Shown here: positions 7,051 through 12,928 of the stretch, in pieces | Layout: every line of letters begins with the position of its first letter | Position numbering within the stretch: position 1 is the stretch's first letter | Origin: Actinomycetota bacterium | Lineage (GTDB): Bacteria; Actinomycetota; Actinomycetes; Streptosporangiales; Streptosporangiaceae | NCBI GenBank assembly: GCA_003168295.1 | Contig: PMST01000294.1 | Span: forward strand, 1,518-14,517 | Reading direction: 5' to 3' | DNA: 13,000 nt | Notes under the pieces: generated by a model | Told to the model about the DNA's origin: nothing | Database searches by the model: none | What the model saw: only the letters and a program-made list of their open reading frames with translations | Made by a program: the position numbers and the translations under genes

Positions 7051-7092
7051 CTCCTTTCCTCCTCGTCTGCGTCGACACCCTCTCGCCTGCGG

Positions 7093-7120
7093 TTGACACC
7101 ATCCTATTACTGCGTAAGCT
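7093..7120 (+). promoter_or_regulatory. Candidate promoter of the ABC exporter
   Basis: A perfect -35 TTGACA (7093-7098) is followed after 16 bp by TAAGCT (7115-7120), which fits TAnnnT. The -10 lies inside operator 1, so a bound repressor would block it. Transcription would begin near 7127, giving a leader of about 73 bases that contains operator 2. Confidence 0.55.
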
Positions 7121-7128
7121 ATACGCAA
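7101..7128 (-). promoter_or_regulatory. Candidate promoter of the tetR gene, overlapping the exporter promoter
   Basis: On the - strand TTGCGT (7128-7123) and TAGGAT (7106-7101) are separated by 16 bp. This promoter shares its -35 with the right half of operator 1, so the regulator should also repress itself. Transcription would begin near 7094, about 44 bases before the ATG at 7050. Confidence 0.45.
7111..7127. promoter_or_regulatory. Operator 1: dyad TGCGTA-N5-TACGCA
   Basis: Six-base arms TGCGTA and TACGCA are separated by five bases. The dyad covers the -10 of the exporter promoter and the -35 of the tetR promoter. Arm size and symmetry suit a TetR dimer. The same arms and spacing recur in operator 2. 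Confidence 0.7.
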
Positions 7129-7131
7129 ATA

Positions 7132-7148
7132 AGCGTATGGCATACGCA
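7132..7148. promoter_or_regulatory. Operator 2: dyad GCGTA-N5-TACGC with a 15-bp near-perfect palindrome
   Basis: GCGTATGGCATACGC (7133-7147) is a palindrome with seven-base arms around one central base, flanked by A on both sides. It shares GCGTA-N5-TACGCA with operator 1. The centres (7119 and 7140) are 21 bp apart, two helical turns, so two dimers would sit on the same DNA face. Confidence 0.7.
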
Positions 7149-7199
7149 GAAGATCAGCCGGGCCGGAGCACGGGCCGGATCAGGGGAAGGGGCTGGATC

Positions 7200-8150
7200 A
7201 TGGGTGACGAGCTGGCGATCGAGGCGATCGGGCTGGTGAAGTCTTTTCGCGGCGTGCGCGTGCTGGCCGGCGTCGACCTGCGGGTCCCGTCCGGCAGCGT
7301 GTTCGCGCTGCTCGGGCCGAACGGGGCGGGCAAGACGACGACCGTCCGGATCCTGGCCACGCTGACTCTCGCCGACGGCGGGCAGGCGCGGGTGGCCGGT
7401 CACGATGTCGTCCGTGACCGGCGTGAGGTCCGTCGCAGGATCAGCCTGACCGGGCAGTTCGCCGCGCTGGACGCGATGCAGACCGGCGAGGAGAACCTGC
7501 GGATGATGGGCCGGCTGTCCGGCCTGTCGCGGGCGGCGGCCCGGCAGCGGACAGAGGCGCTGCTCGAGCAGTTCGAGCTGACCGCCGCCGGGCGGCGGCG
7601 GGTCGGCACCTACTCCGGCGGGATGCGCCGCCGGCTTGACCTGGCCGCGAGCCTGGTCGGCCGCCCGTCAGTGATCTTCCTGGACGAGCCCTCGGCCGGC
7701 CTCGACCCGTCGAGCCGCCAGCGGCTGTGGCAGGTCATCGCGAGCCTGGCCGCCTCGGGCGTGACCGTCTTCCTCACCACCCAGTACCTGGAGGAGGCCG
7801 ACCGGCTGGCCGACCGGATCGCGGTCCTGGACGCGGGCCGCCTGGTCGCCGAGGGGACCGCTGCCGAGCTGAAGCAGCGGGTCGTCGCCCGGCGGCTCGA
7901 CCTGACGTGCCCGGATACGACGGCCTTTGCCGAGGTCAGCCGGTATTTCGGCGAGCGCGCGGTGCACCTGGACCCGGCCGGCCTGACCGTCGGCGTAGCG
8001 ACCGATGGCAGCGCCGCGCAGGTACGTGCCCTGCTGGACGCGGCCGACCCGGGCCGGTGCCTGATCGCGGATTTCGCCGTGCACGGCGCCACCCTGGATG
8101 ACGTTTTCCTCACCCTCACCGGATCCACACAGGAGGCCGCTCATGTCTGA
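7200..8150 (+). CDS. DrrA-type ABC exporter ATP-binding subunit
   Basis: The 316-residue nucleotide-binding subunit powers export through the partner permease encoded next. All ABC motifs are present in order: Walker A GPNGAGKTT (39-47), Q-loop Gln86, signature YSGGM (138-142), Walker B VIFLDEP (158-164) and the AGLD loop (166-169). The switch position reads TTQYLEEAD, so the usual H-loop histidine is a glutamine (Gln185), as I recall for the daunorubicin-exporter DrrA group. The C-terminal segment (about 225-310) is the DUF4162-like tail of that group. The ATG at 7200 follows GGGGAAGGGG; upstream in-frame starts would read through the operators. Its end overlaps the permease gene by eight bases. 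The substrate cannot be told from sequence. Confidence 0.93.
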   Translation: MGDELAIEAIGLVKSFRGVRVLAGVDLRVPSGSVFALLGPNGAGKTTTVRILATLTLADGGQARVAGHDVVRDRREVRRRISLTGQFAALDAMQTGEENLRMMGRLSGLSRAAARQRTEALLEQFELTAAGRRRVGTYSGGMRRRLDLAASLVGRPSVIFLDEPSAGLDPSSRQRLWQVIASLAASGVTVFLTTQYLEEADRLADRIAVLDAGRLVAEGTAAELKQRVVARRLDLTCPDTTAFAEVSRYFGERAVHLDPAGLTVGVATDGSAAQVRALLDAADPGRCLIADFAVHGATLDDVFLTLTGSTQEAAHV

Positions 8151-8886
8151 CACCCTGACCATGGCCGGGCGCAGCCTGCGCCTTTCCGCCCGCAGCCCCG
8201 AAGCGCTGCTGACCGCGCTGTTCCTGCCCGTCATGCTGATGGTGGTGTTCGTCTACCTCTTCGGCGGGGCGGTCGACATCGGCACCTCCTACGTCGACTA
8301 CGTGGTACCCGGAGTCTTGCTGCTGTGCGCCGTGACCGGGGCCGGCACCACGGCGGTCACCGTGTGCCAGGACATGGCCGGCGGCATCATCGACCGCTTC
8401 CGGTCCCTTAACGTACCGGGTACATCGGTGCTGGCCGGGCACGTGACCGCGAGCCTGCTCCGCAACGTGATCTCGACCGTGCTGGTCACCGCGGTCGCCT
8501 TCGGCATCGGGTTCCGGCCGCATGCCTCGGTGGCCACCTTCGCCGCCGCACTCGGCGTGCTGCTGCTGTTCGTCGCCGCGGTCTCCTGGCTGGCGGCCGC
8601 GTTCGGGCTGCTGGTGTCCGCGCCCGAGGCGGCCAACTCGGCGGTGTTCTTCCTGATGTTCTTCAGCTACGCGAGCAGCGCCTTCGTCCCGACCAGGACC
8701 ATGCCGTGGTGGCTGCGCGGCTTCGCGCGCAACCAGCCGGCCACACCCGTCACCGAGACCATCCGCGGCCTGCTGCTGCACCAGCCCGCCGATATCCGGT
8801 TGTGGGCGGCGCTGGCCTGGTGCCTCGGCATCATGGCCGTATCGGTCGCCGTCTGCGCCCTGCTGTACCGCCGGCGGACGGCCTGA
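8143..8886 (+). CDS. DrrB-type ABC-2 exporter permease subunit
   Basis: The 247-residue membrane protein is the channel-forming partner of the upstream ATPase. It has six hydrophobic segments, roughly at 18-42, 53-72, 98-125, 130-160, 163-186 and 219-241. Their order and the short cytosolic N terminus fit the ABC-2 permease family. The ATG at 8143 is preceded by a strong ribosome site (AGGAGG at 8131-8136). An ATG at 8098 in the same frame lies far inside the ATPase gene and is rejected. The eight-base overlap with the ATPase gene (stop at 8150) indicates coupled translation and fixed stoichiometry. Export of a hydrophobic compound is the usual role of the family. Confidence 0.92.
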   Translation: MSDTLTMAGRSLRLSARSPEALLTALFLPVMLMVVFVYLFGGAVDIGTSYVDYVVPGVLLLCAVTGAGTTAVTVCQDMAGGIIDRFRSLNVPGTSVLAGHVTASLLRNVISTVLVTAVAFGIGFRPHASVATFAAALGVLLLFVAAVSWLAAAFGLLVSAPEAANSAVFFLMFFSYASSAFVPTRTMPWWLRGFARNQPATPVTETIRGLLLHQPADIRLWAALAWCLGIMAVSVAVCALLYRRRTA

Positions 8887-8928
8887 CCGGATGGGTCGCA
8901 GCACGCCTGGAAACCGGTGCACCCTGAA

Positions 8929-8942
8929 CGTATGACTACGCA
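8929..8942. promoter_or_regulatory. TetR-operator-like dyad (CGTA-N4-TACGCA) before the hybrid kinase gene
   Basis: CGTATGACTACGCA shares CGTATG and TACGCA(GA) with operator 2 at 7132-7148, but is one base shorter between the arms. It lies 10 bp upstream of the -10-like TACAAT of the hybrid kinase gene, where a bound protein would cover the -35 region. The shorter spacing could mean weaker binding or chance resemblance. Confidence 0.35.
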
Positions 8943-8951
8943 GAGGTTAGG

Positions 8952-8957
8952 TACAAT
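8952..8957 (+). promoter_or_regulatory. Candidate -10 element (TACAAT) of the hybrid kinase gene
   Basis: TACAAT lies in an AT-rich stretch after the exporter operon. It predicts transcription near 8964 and a leader of about 60 bases before the GTG at 9027. No good -35 hexamer is visible at the standard distance, as in promoters that need an activator or use a different sigma factor. Confidence 0.45.
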
Positions 8958-9026
8958 TACTCTTTGACATGTCGGGTAGCGCCCGCGGGGGTGGATCAGC
9001 AAGGACACCAGGGCGAAGGGGGATCC

Positions 9027-10811
9027 GTGGCACACGAAGACAACGCTGCTCCGGATGAGTGGCCGGCCGACCGGGCGCACGGGAATGGGGACGATGCCGA
9101 TGGAACCGCCGAGACCTGGGGCGATGCCTTGCGGGCCAGCGAGCAGCGGTTCGGGCGGGAGTTCGGCCGCGCGCCTGTCGGTCTGGTCACGGCCAGCCTC
9201 AGCGCCAGCCGGCGCTGGGCCTGTCTCGCGGTCAACGACACCTACTGCGAGCTGACCGGCTACCCGCGAGCGGAACTGGACGGGACGGACTTCCTGGGTT
9301 GTTTCCACCCGGAAGACCAGTCCGCGCTGGAGAGCCTGATCGCCATGTCCGGTGAGACCGGCCAGATCGGGACGGACGCGCGCCTGGTACGCAGGGACGG
9401 CGAGCTCGTCTCGGTCCATCTGACCGGGTCGGTGCTCAGGCCGGCCGCCGATGAGCCGTATCTCGCCATCTTCGTGGAGGACACCACCGCGGCCGAACAG
9501 GCGCGGGCCGAGCTCAAACGGCTTCAGCGCGAGCTGCAGCGGTCGCGCCGGCTGGCGAGTCTGGGTCAGCTGGTCGGCGGAATCTCGCACGACTTCAGCA
9601 ACGCGCTCACGGTGATCGCCAACTATGCGAGCCTGGTCCGCGATGAGGTGACCATCGCCGAGACGACGGAGAGCGCGGCCAGGTGGCGGCACGTCCGGTT
9701 GGACGTGGAGCAGATCGAAGAGGCGGCCGAGCGGTCCAAGAGGCTGATAAAGCACTTGCTGGCGTTCACCAGGCGGGAGGAGGCCGAGCCGGTCCTGCTC
9801 GATCTCGGCCTGATCATCAGCGATGCCACCGGGCTGCTAACCGAGGTGCTTGGCGAACATGTCCCCGTCATCACCCGGCAGGCCGACGACCTGTGGCCGG
9901 TAACTGCCGATCCCGGGCTGCTCAAGCAGGCCATCGTCAACATCGCGCTGAATGCCCGCGACGCCATGCCCGGAGGGGGTCAGGTCACCATCGACGCGAT
10001 GAACATCGATACGGACGATCTCCCGGCGGACGGCCAGGACGTCACCGATCTCGCCGAACTGCTCCCCGGGCGCTATGTCGCGTTTCGCATCACCGACACC
10101 GGAACCGGCATGGACACCGCGACCGCGGAACGCGCCTTCGAACCGTTCTTCACCACGAAGAGCGGAGACCGGGCGGCCGGACTCGGCCTGTCCACCGTGT
10201 ACAGGTTCGCCGCGCAGGCCGGCGGCAAGACCTGGCTCCGATCCGAGCTGGGCCGCGGCAGCACCATCACCGTGGTGCTACCTGCCGCGGCCGGGTCCGG
10301 TTCACCGGGGGCGGCGCGCGCCGCGCGGCCATCGGAGCTCAGCCAGGTGCTGGTGATCGACGACGAGGCCGCGATCCGGGACGTGGCTCACCGGGTCCTG
10401 ACCAGTGCCGGTTACCAGGTCATCACGGCCGCGAACGGGAGCGAGGCGCTTAGCCTGCTCCGGGACGGCAAGGTAGTCGCGGACCTGGTCCTGGCCGATG
10501 TGGTCATGCCAGGCATGACGGGTCCGGCGTTTGCCGCCCAGGCCCAGGCCATGTTTCCGGGCCTCCCGGTGCTGTTCATGTCGGGCTACGAGCAGCTAGA
10601 GACCACCGCGGCAGACTGGCCCGAGCCCGCGGCGCAGGTCATCGGCAAGCCCTTCTCCCGGGCGGTGCTGCTGGCCAGAGTTACTCAGCTGCTGACGGCC
10701 GATGCCGGCGCGGGCGCCAGCGAGCTGCCCCAACAGCGGGCGCGGTCCGAGTCCTGGCCGGCCGGGCCCCGGACGCAGCCGGAGCGCCGGGCGCAGGCCG
10801 AGCGCGGGTGA
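9027..10811 (+). CDS. Soluble PAS-histidine kinase-receiver hybrid protein
   Basis: The 594-residue hybrid kinase has, in order, an N-terminal acidic stretch, a PAS domain (about 35-155), a linker helix, the HisKA phosphoacceptor helix with ISHDFSN (His188), and an HATPase domain. The latter shows an N-box around Asn305/Asn309, DTGTGM (357-362) and FEPFFTTKSGDRAAGLGLST (371-390). A C-terminal receiver domain (440-560) has Asp445/446, phosphoacceptor Asp491, Ser519 and Lys541. No membrane segment or signal peptide is seen, so it should sense a cytosolic cue through PAS. The order matches the core of CckA-like hybrids. No separate response regulator or phosphotransfer protein is nearby. The GTG at 9027 has GAAGGGGG upstream; a TTG at 8964 would add 21 residues but lacks a ribosome site. 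After residue 560 the tail is low-complexity. Confidence 0.9.
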   Translation: MAHEDNAAPDEWPADRAHGNGDDADGTAETWGDALRASEQRFGREFGRAPVGLVTASLSASRRWACLAVNDTYCELTGYPRAELDGTDFLGCFHPEDQSALESLIAMSGETGQIGTDARLVRRDGELVSVHLTGSVLRPAADEPYLAIFVEDTTAAEQARAELKRLQRELQRSRRLASLGQLVGGISHDFSNALTVIANYASLVRDEVTIAETTESAARWRHVRLDVEQIEEAAERSKRLIKHLLAFTRREEAEPVLLDLGLIISDATGLLTEVLGEHVPVITRQADDLWPVTADPGLLKQAIVNIALNARDAMPGGGQVTIDAMNIDTDDLPADGQDVTDLAELLPGRYVAFRITDTGTGMDTATAERAFEPFFTTKSGDRAAGLGLSTVYRFAAQAGGKTWLRSELGRGSTITVVLPAAAGSGSPGAARAARPSELSQVLVIDDEAAIRDVAHRVLTSAGYQVITAANGSEALSLLRDGKVVADLVLADVVMPGMTGPAFAAQAQAMFPGLPVLFMSGYEQLETTAADWPEPAAQVIGKPFSRAVLLARVTQLLTADAGAGASELPQQRARSESWPAGPRTQPERRAQAERG

Positions 10812-10829
10812 CGGTACCGCGGCGACCGG

Positions 10830-11015
10830 GGCCATCCCGGCCTTCTTGCCGCCGACAGCCGTGGCGAGCGCCTTGAGGTCGAGCTGGCCTGTCACGGGGA
10901 CCACTCCCGCCACCAAGGTTCCGTCCACCTCGGCGATCAGCGCGTATTCGTGCACGGTGAAGGAGATACCTGCGCGCTCGAGCACGACCGTCGCCGTGGT
11001 GCCGCGTCCCGCCAT
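10830..11015 (-). pseudogene. ybaK: Remnant of a YbaK/EbsC-type Cys-tRNA(Pro) deacylase
   Basis: Read on the - strand, 11015-10939 gives MAGRGTTATVVLERAGISFT and then VHEYA, the N terminus of YbaK-type deacylases, which hydrolyse mischarged Cys-tRNA(Pro). Directly after it comes AEVDGTLVAGVVPVTGQLDL and KALATAVGGKKAGMA, the family's central block. About 26 residues that normally separate the two (the HDPA...GxEA...VFKTL stretch) are missing without loss of frame, near 10937. Beyond GKKAGMA the frame no longer resembles the family: the ADP...RSTGYLVGGISPLG catalytic region and everything after it is gone, replaced by arginine-rich sequence antisense to the hybrid kinase gene end. The original start still has AAGG upstream. 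Two lesions make function very unlikely. Confidence 0.85.
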
Positions 11016-11093
11016 GATGGGCACCTTACGACAGGGCGCCACCCCAGAGAAAATCATTAGGCGCCTCGCCCGGGGCGTCCGCATAGTGAGGAT

Positions 11094-11651
11094 ATGCGCG
11101 TGACCTTCCCCCGGCTGCCTGACCGCCAGTACGCGTACGCGCTGGTCGAGCGCGACGACGGGGTCCGCTACCGGCTATACGGCGGGACGGCCGGGCCCCA
11201 GCTGCCGCACGACATCAGGCACCTGATCGCCGAGCGGGAGCTGGGCCTCACCGACGGCGTCTGGGCCGGCATCGCGGCGGGCGTCGTCTTGGCCAGCATG
11301 CAGCATGTGAGCGGCCGCCGGCCGCCCGGGGCGGCTGAGGTGTCACACGAGCTCATCAGGAAGTTCGCCGGACCATGGCTGCGAGCCGGACTGCTCGCGA
11401 ACCTGGTGGAGAGCGTCGCCGCGCTGGACCGCCCCACGGCGGGCCAGATCCGGCGGCTGGCGAAGACCAAGCTGCCCGACGCCGAGGACGCCGGGTTGGA
11501 CCCGGCGGCGATCGGTGCGGCGGCCACGGCCATGCAGGTGGAGGCGGCCCGCTGGGCGCGGCTGCGGATCGGCGAGGAGCTCTGTTATGACTGGCCAGGG
11601 CCCCCCACCAGGCACTGGCCGCCGGACCCGGCCCGGCGCCGGGCCGGCTGA
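11094..11651 (+). CDS. Conserved-looking hypothetical protein (185 aa)
   Basis: I recall similar actinobacterial hypothetical proteins but can name no family or function. The protein opens with a beta-rich segment (MRVTFPRLPDRQYAYALVER, then DDGVRYRLYGG). A LPHDIRHLIAERELGL stretch near 37-52 and a helical middle rich in Ala and Leu follow. The last 20 residues are Pro- and Trp-containing. No membrane segment, signal peptide or metal motif stands out. The coding pattern is strong and the start is where the ordered sequence begins. No clear ribosome site is present; a CATAGT six bases before the ATG could be a -10, giving a leaderless message. It stands between the ybaK remnant and the acetyltransferase gene. 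Confidence 0.75.
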   Translation: MRVTFPRLPDRQYAYALVERDDGVRYRLYGGTAGPQLPHDIRHLIAERELGLTDGVWAGIAAGVVLASMQHVSGRRPPGAAEVSHELIRKFAGPWLRAGLLANLVESVAALDRPTAGQIRRLAKTKLPDAEDAGLDPAAIGAAATAMQVEAARWARLRIGEELCYDWPGPPTRHWPPDPARRRAG

Positions 11652-11713
11652 ACTCCGATAGCGGCCGGGATATCGGGTTGTGCGGCCTGCGGCCGGCCCG
11701 TCAGCATAGGCGG

Positions 11714-12247
11714 ATGGACGCAAGCCCCGATGAGGTAATCGAGCGCGGCGACGTTACCTTGCGGCGTTACCGGGCGGACGATCTGGACGCCGTGCTCCAG
11801 GCGGTGACCGACTCCGTTGACCACCTGTGCCCGTGGATGCCGTGGGCGGCGAGCTATGACCGGGCGTCCGCGGCCGGGTTCCTGGCCAAGACGGCCCAGG
11901 AATGGGCTGACGGCACCGCTTACGGCTACGCGATCACGACCGGGGGCGTCCTGGCCGGCGGCTGCAGCCTGATGGCGAGAATCGGGCCGGGCGGGCTGGA
12001 GATCGGCTACTGGGTGCACCGCGCTTACACCCGCCGCGGCCTGGCCACGGCGGCGTCGGCGGCCCTGGTGGAGCAGGCCTTCCGGCGGCCGGATGTCGAC
12101 CGGGTCGAGATCGTGCACGATGAGCTGAATGTGGCCAGCGGCGGCGTGCCGCGCAAGCTCGGCTTCACCGAGGTCACGCGGCGTCCCATCGACCCGCCGT
12201 CGGCCGCCGGCACCGGCGTCGGCGTGGTGTGGCGCCTGACCCGTTGA
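11714..12247 (+). CDS. GNAT-family N-acetyltransferase, RimJ/RimL-like
   Basis: The 177-residue protein has the GNAT layout. An opening VTLRRYRADDLDAVLQAV strand-helix is followed by the substrate region with PWMPWA and the acetyl-CoA loop IGYWVHRAYTRRGLATAA (pyrophosphate-binding RRGLA near 112-116). It ends with the SGGVPRKLGF motif, equivalent to the usual N..S..VAEKLGF, and a final strand. RimJ/RimL-type members transfer acetyl from acetyl-CoA to protein N-terminal or small-molecule amino groups; the substrate here is unknown. The ATG at 11714 sits just after AGGCGG and where the fold starts; an ATG at 11678 would add 12 residues without support. It is followed 72 bp downstream by the cytosine deaminase-like gene. 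Confidence 0.9.
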   Translation: MDASPDEVIERGDVTLRRYRADDLDAVLQAVTDSVDHLCPWMPWAASYDRASAAGFLAKTAQEWADGTAYGYAITTGGVLAGGCSLMARIGPGGLEIGYWVHRAYTRRGLATAASAALVEQAFRRPDVDRVEIVHDELNVASGGVPRKLGFTEVTRRPIDPPSAAGTGVGVVWRLTR

Positions 12248-12305
12248 CGTCCTCCCTGGCCTGACGGCGCGGGTCTGAAGGTCGGCGCACTGGCGGACAA
12301 CCCGG

Positions 12306-12311
12306 TAGCGT
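12306..12311 (+). promoter_or_regulatory. Candidate -10 element (TAGCGT) before the deaminase gene
   Basis: TAGCGT fits TAnnnT and ends eight bases before the ATG at 12320. Since no good ribosome site is present, a leaderless or nearly leaderless message is plausible. No -35 was identified. Confidence 0.3.
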
Positions 12312-12319
12312 AGGCCGGC

Positions 12320-12781
12320 ATGGAATACGGGCAGGCGAACCAGGTGGATCGCGAGATGATGGCGCTGGCCCTCGGCCAGGCGCGGGTCGGCCTGGAAGCA
12401 GGCGGCGTGCCGGTCGGGGCGGTGCTCGCCGCCCACGGCCAGCTGGTCGCGGCCGGGCACAACGAGCGCGTGCAGCGCGGGGATCCGGTGGCGCACGGCG
12501 AGATCGCCTGCCTGCGCAACGCCGGGCGGCGGCCTTCCTACGCCGACACCACGCTGTACACCACGCTGTCCCCGTGCCAGATGTGCAGCGGGGCGATCTT
12601 GCTGTTCCAGATCCCCCGGGTGGTCGTCGGTGAGGCGCAGACCTTCGAAGGGGATCTCGGCTTCCTGACCGGTCGCGGCGTGGAGATCGTGCTGCTCGAC
12701 GACGAAGGCTGCGTGGCCGTCATGGCCGAGTTCCAGCAACGCTATCCCGAGGTGTGGAGTGAGGACATCGGCGGCCGCTGA
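12320..12781 (+). CDS. Fungal-type (Fcy1-like) cytosine deaminase
   Basis: The 153-residue protein belongs to the zinc-dependent cytidine/deoxycytidylate deaminase fold. His59 and Glu61 (AHGEI) plus Cys86 and Cys89 (SPCQMC) are the zinc ligands and proton shuttle. It resembles yeast cytosine deaminase along its whole length: EAGGVPVGA, GHNERVQRG, DTTLYTTLSPC, GAILLFQIPRVVVGE, TRG-like TGRGVEIV, LDDEGC and the C-terminal W-x-x-DIG (Trp146, Asp149) that closes over cytosine in yeast. These C-terminal residues distinguish it from tRNA adenosine deaminases (TadA) and guanine deaminases. It should convert cytosine to uracil (and could accept 5-fluorocytosine) for pyrimidine salvage. It is unrelated to the amidohydrolase CodA usual in bacteria. 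Confidence 0.85.
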   Translation: MEYGQANQVDREMMALALGQARVGLEAGGVPVGAVLAAHGQLVAAGHNERVQRGDPVAHGEIACLRNAGRRPSYADTTLYTTLSPCQMCSGAILLFQIPRVVVGEAQTFEGDLGFLTGRGVEIVLLDDEGCVAVMAEFQQRYPEVWSEDIGGR

Positions 12782-12815
12782 CGCGACCCTACGGCGGCGC
12801 AACCGGATCTTAACT

Positions 12816-12844
12816 ACTAAGCGCATGATATCGTTACCCTTAGT
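12816..12844. promoter_or_regulatory. Inverted repeat ACTAAG-N17-CTTAGT centred on GATATC
   Basis: In the AT-rich start of the 147-bp gap after the deaminase gene, ACTAAG (12816-12821) and CTTAGT (12839-12844) are inverted around a near-concentric GATATC palindrome (12827-12832). This looks like a promoter/operator region for the gene starting at 12929. A clear -35/-10 pair could not be picked out. Confidence 0.35.
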
Positions 12845-12919
12845 GTTTGATCCGGCACATTGAGGCACGCAGCATCGCGGCCCGCCGCACCACAAGCGCC
12901 TTCTGGGCAGCGCTGGGGA

Positions 12920-12927
12920 TGACGTCA
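12920..12927. promoter_or_regulatory. Palindrome TGACGTCA, copy 1
   Basis: A perfect eight-base palindrome lies directly before the ATG at 12929. The same octamer recurs at 12973-12980 inside the reading frame, 53 bp away (about five helical turns). It could be an operator pair; no bound regulator can be named. Confidence 0.3.
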
Positions 12928-12928
12928 G

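Noticed and set aside
7051..7143. Longer N terminus for the TetR regulator starting at 7143
   Set aside because: It would make promoter and operators part of the coding region. A strong ribosome site directly precedes the ATG at 7050.
8667..9755. 362-codon - strand frame over the permease end and kinase start
   Set aside because: It is antisense to the DrrB-type permease and the PAS-kinase, both supported by motifs; no domain of its own was seen.
10596..10829. Continuation of the ybaK frame as a real C terminus
   Set aside because: The residues no longer resemble the family and are antisense to the receiver domain of the hybrid kinase.
11585..12895. 436-codon open frame on the - strand across the acetyltransferase and deaminase genes
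   Set aside because: It is antisense to two genes with clear family motifs, has no recognisable domain, and its length follows from high GC in third codon positions.
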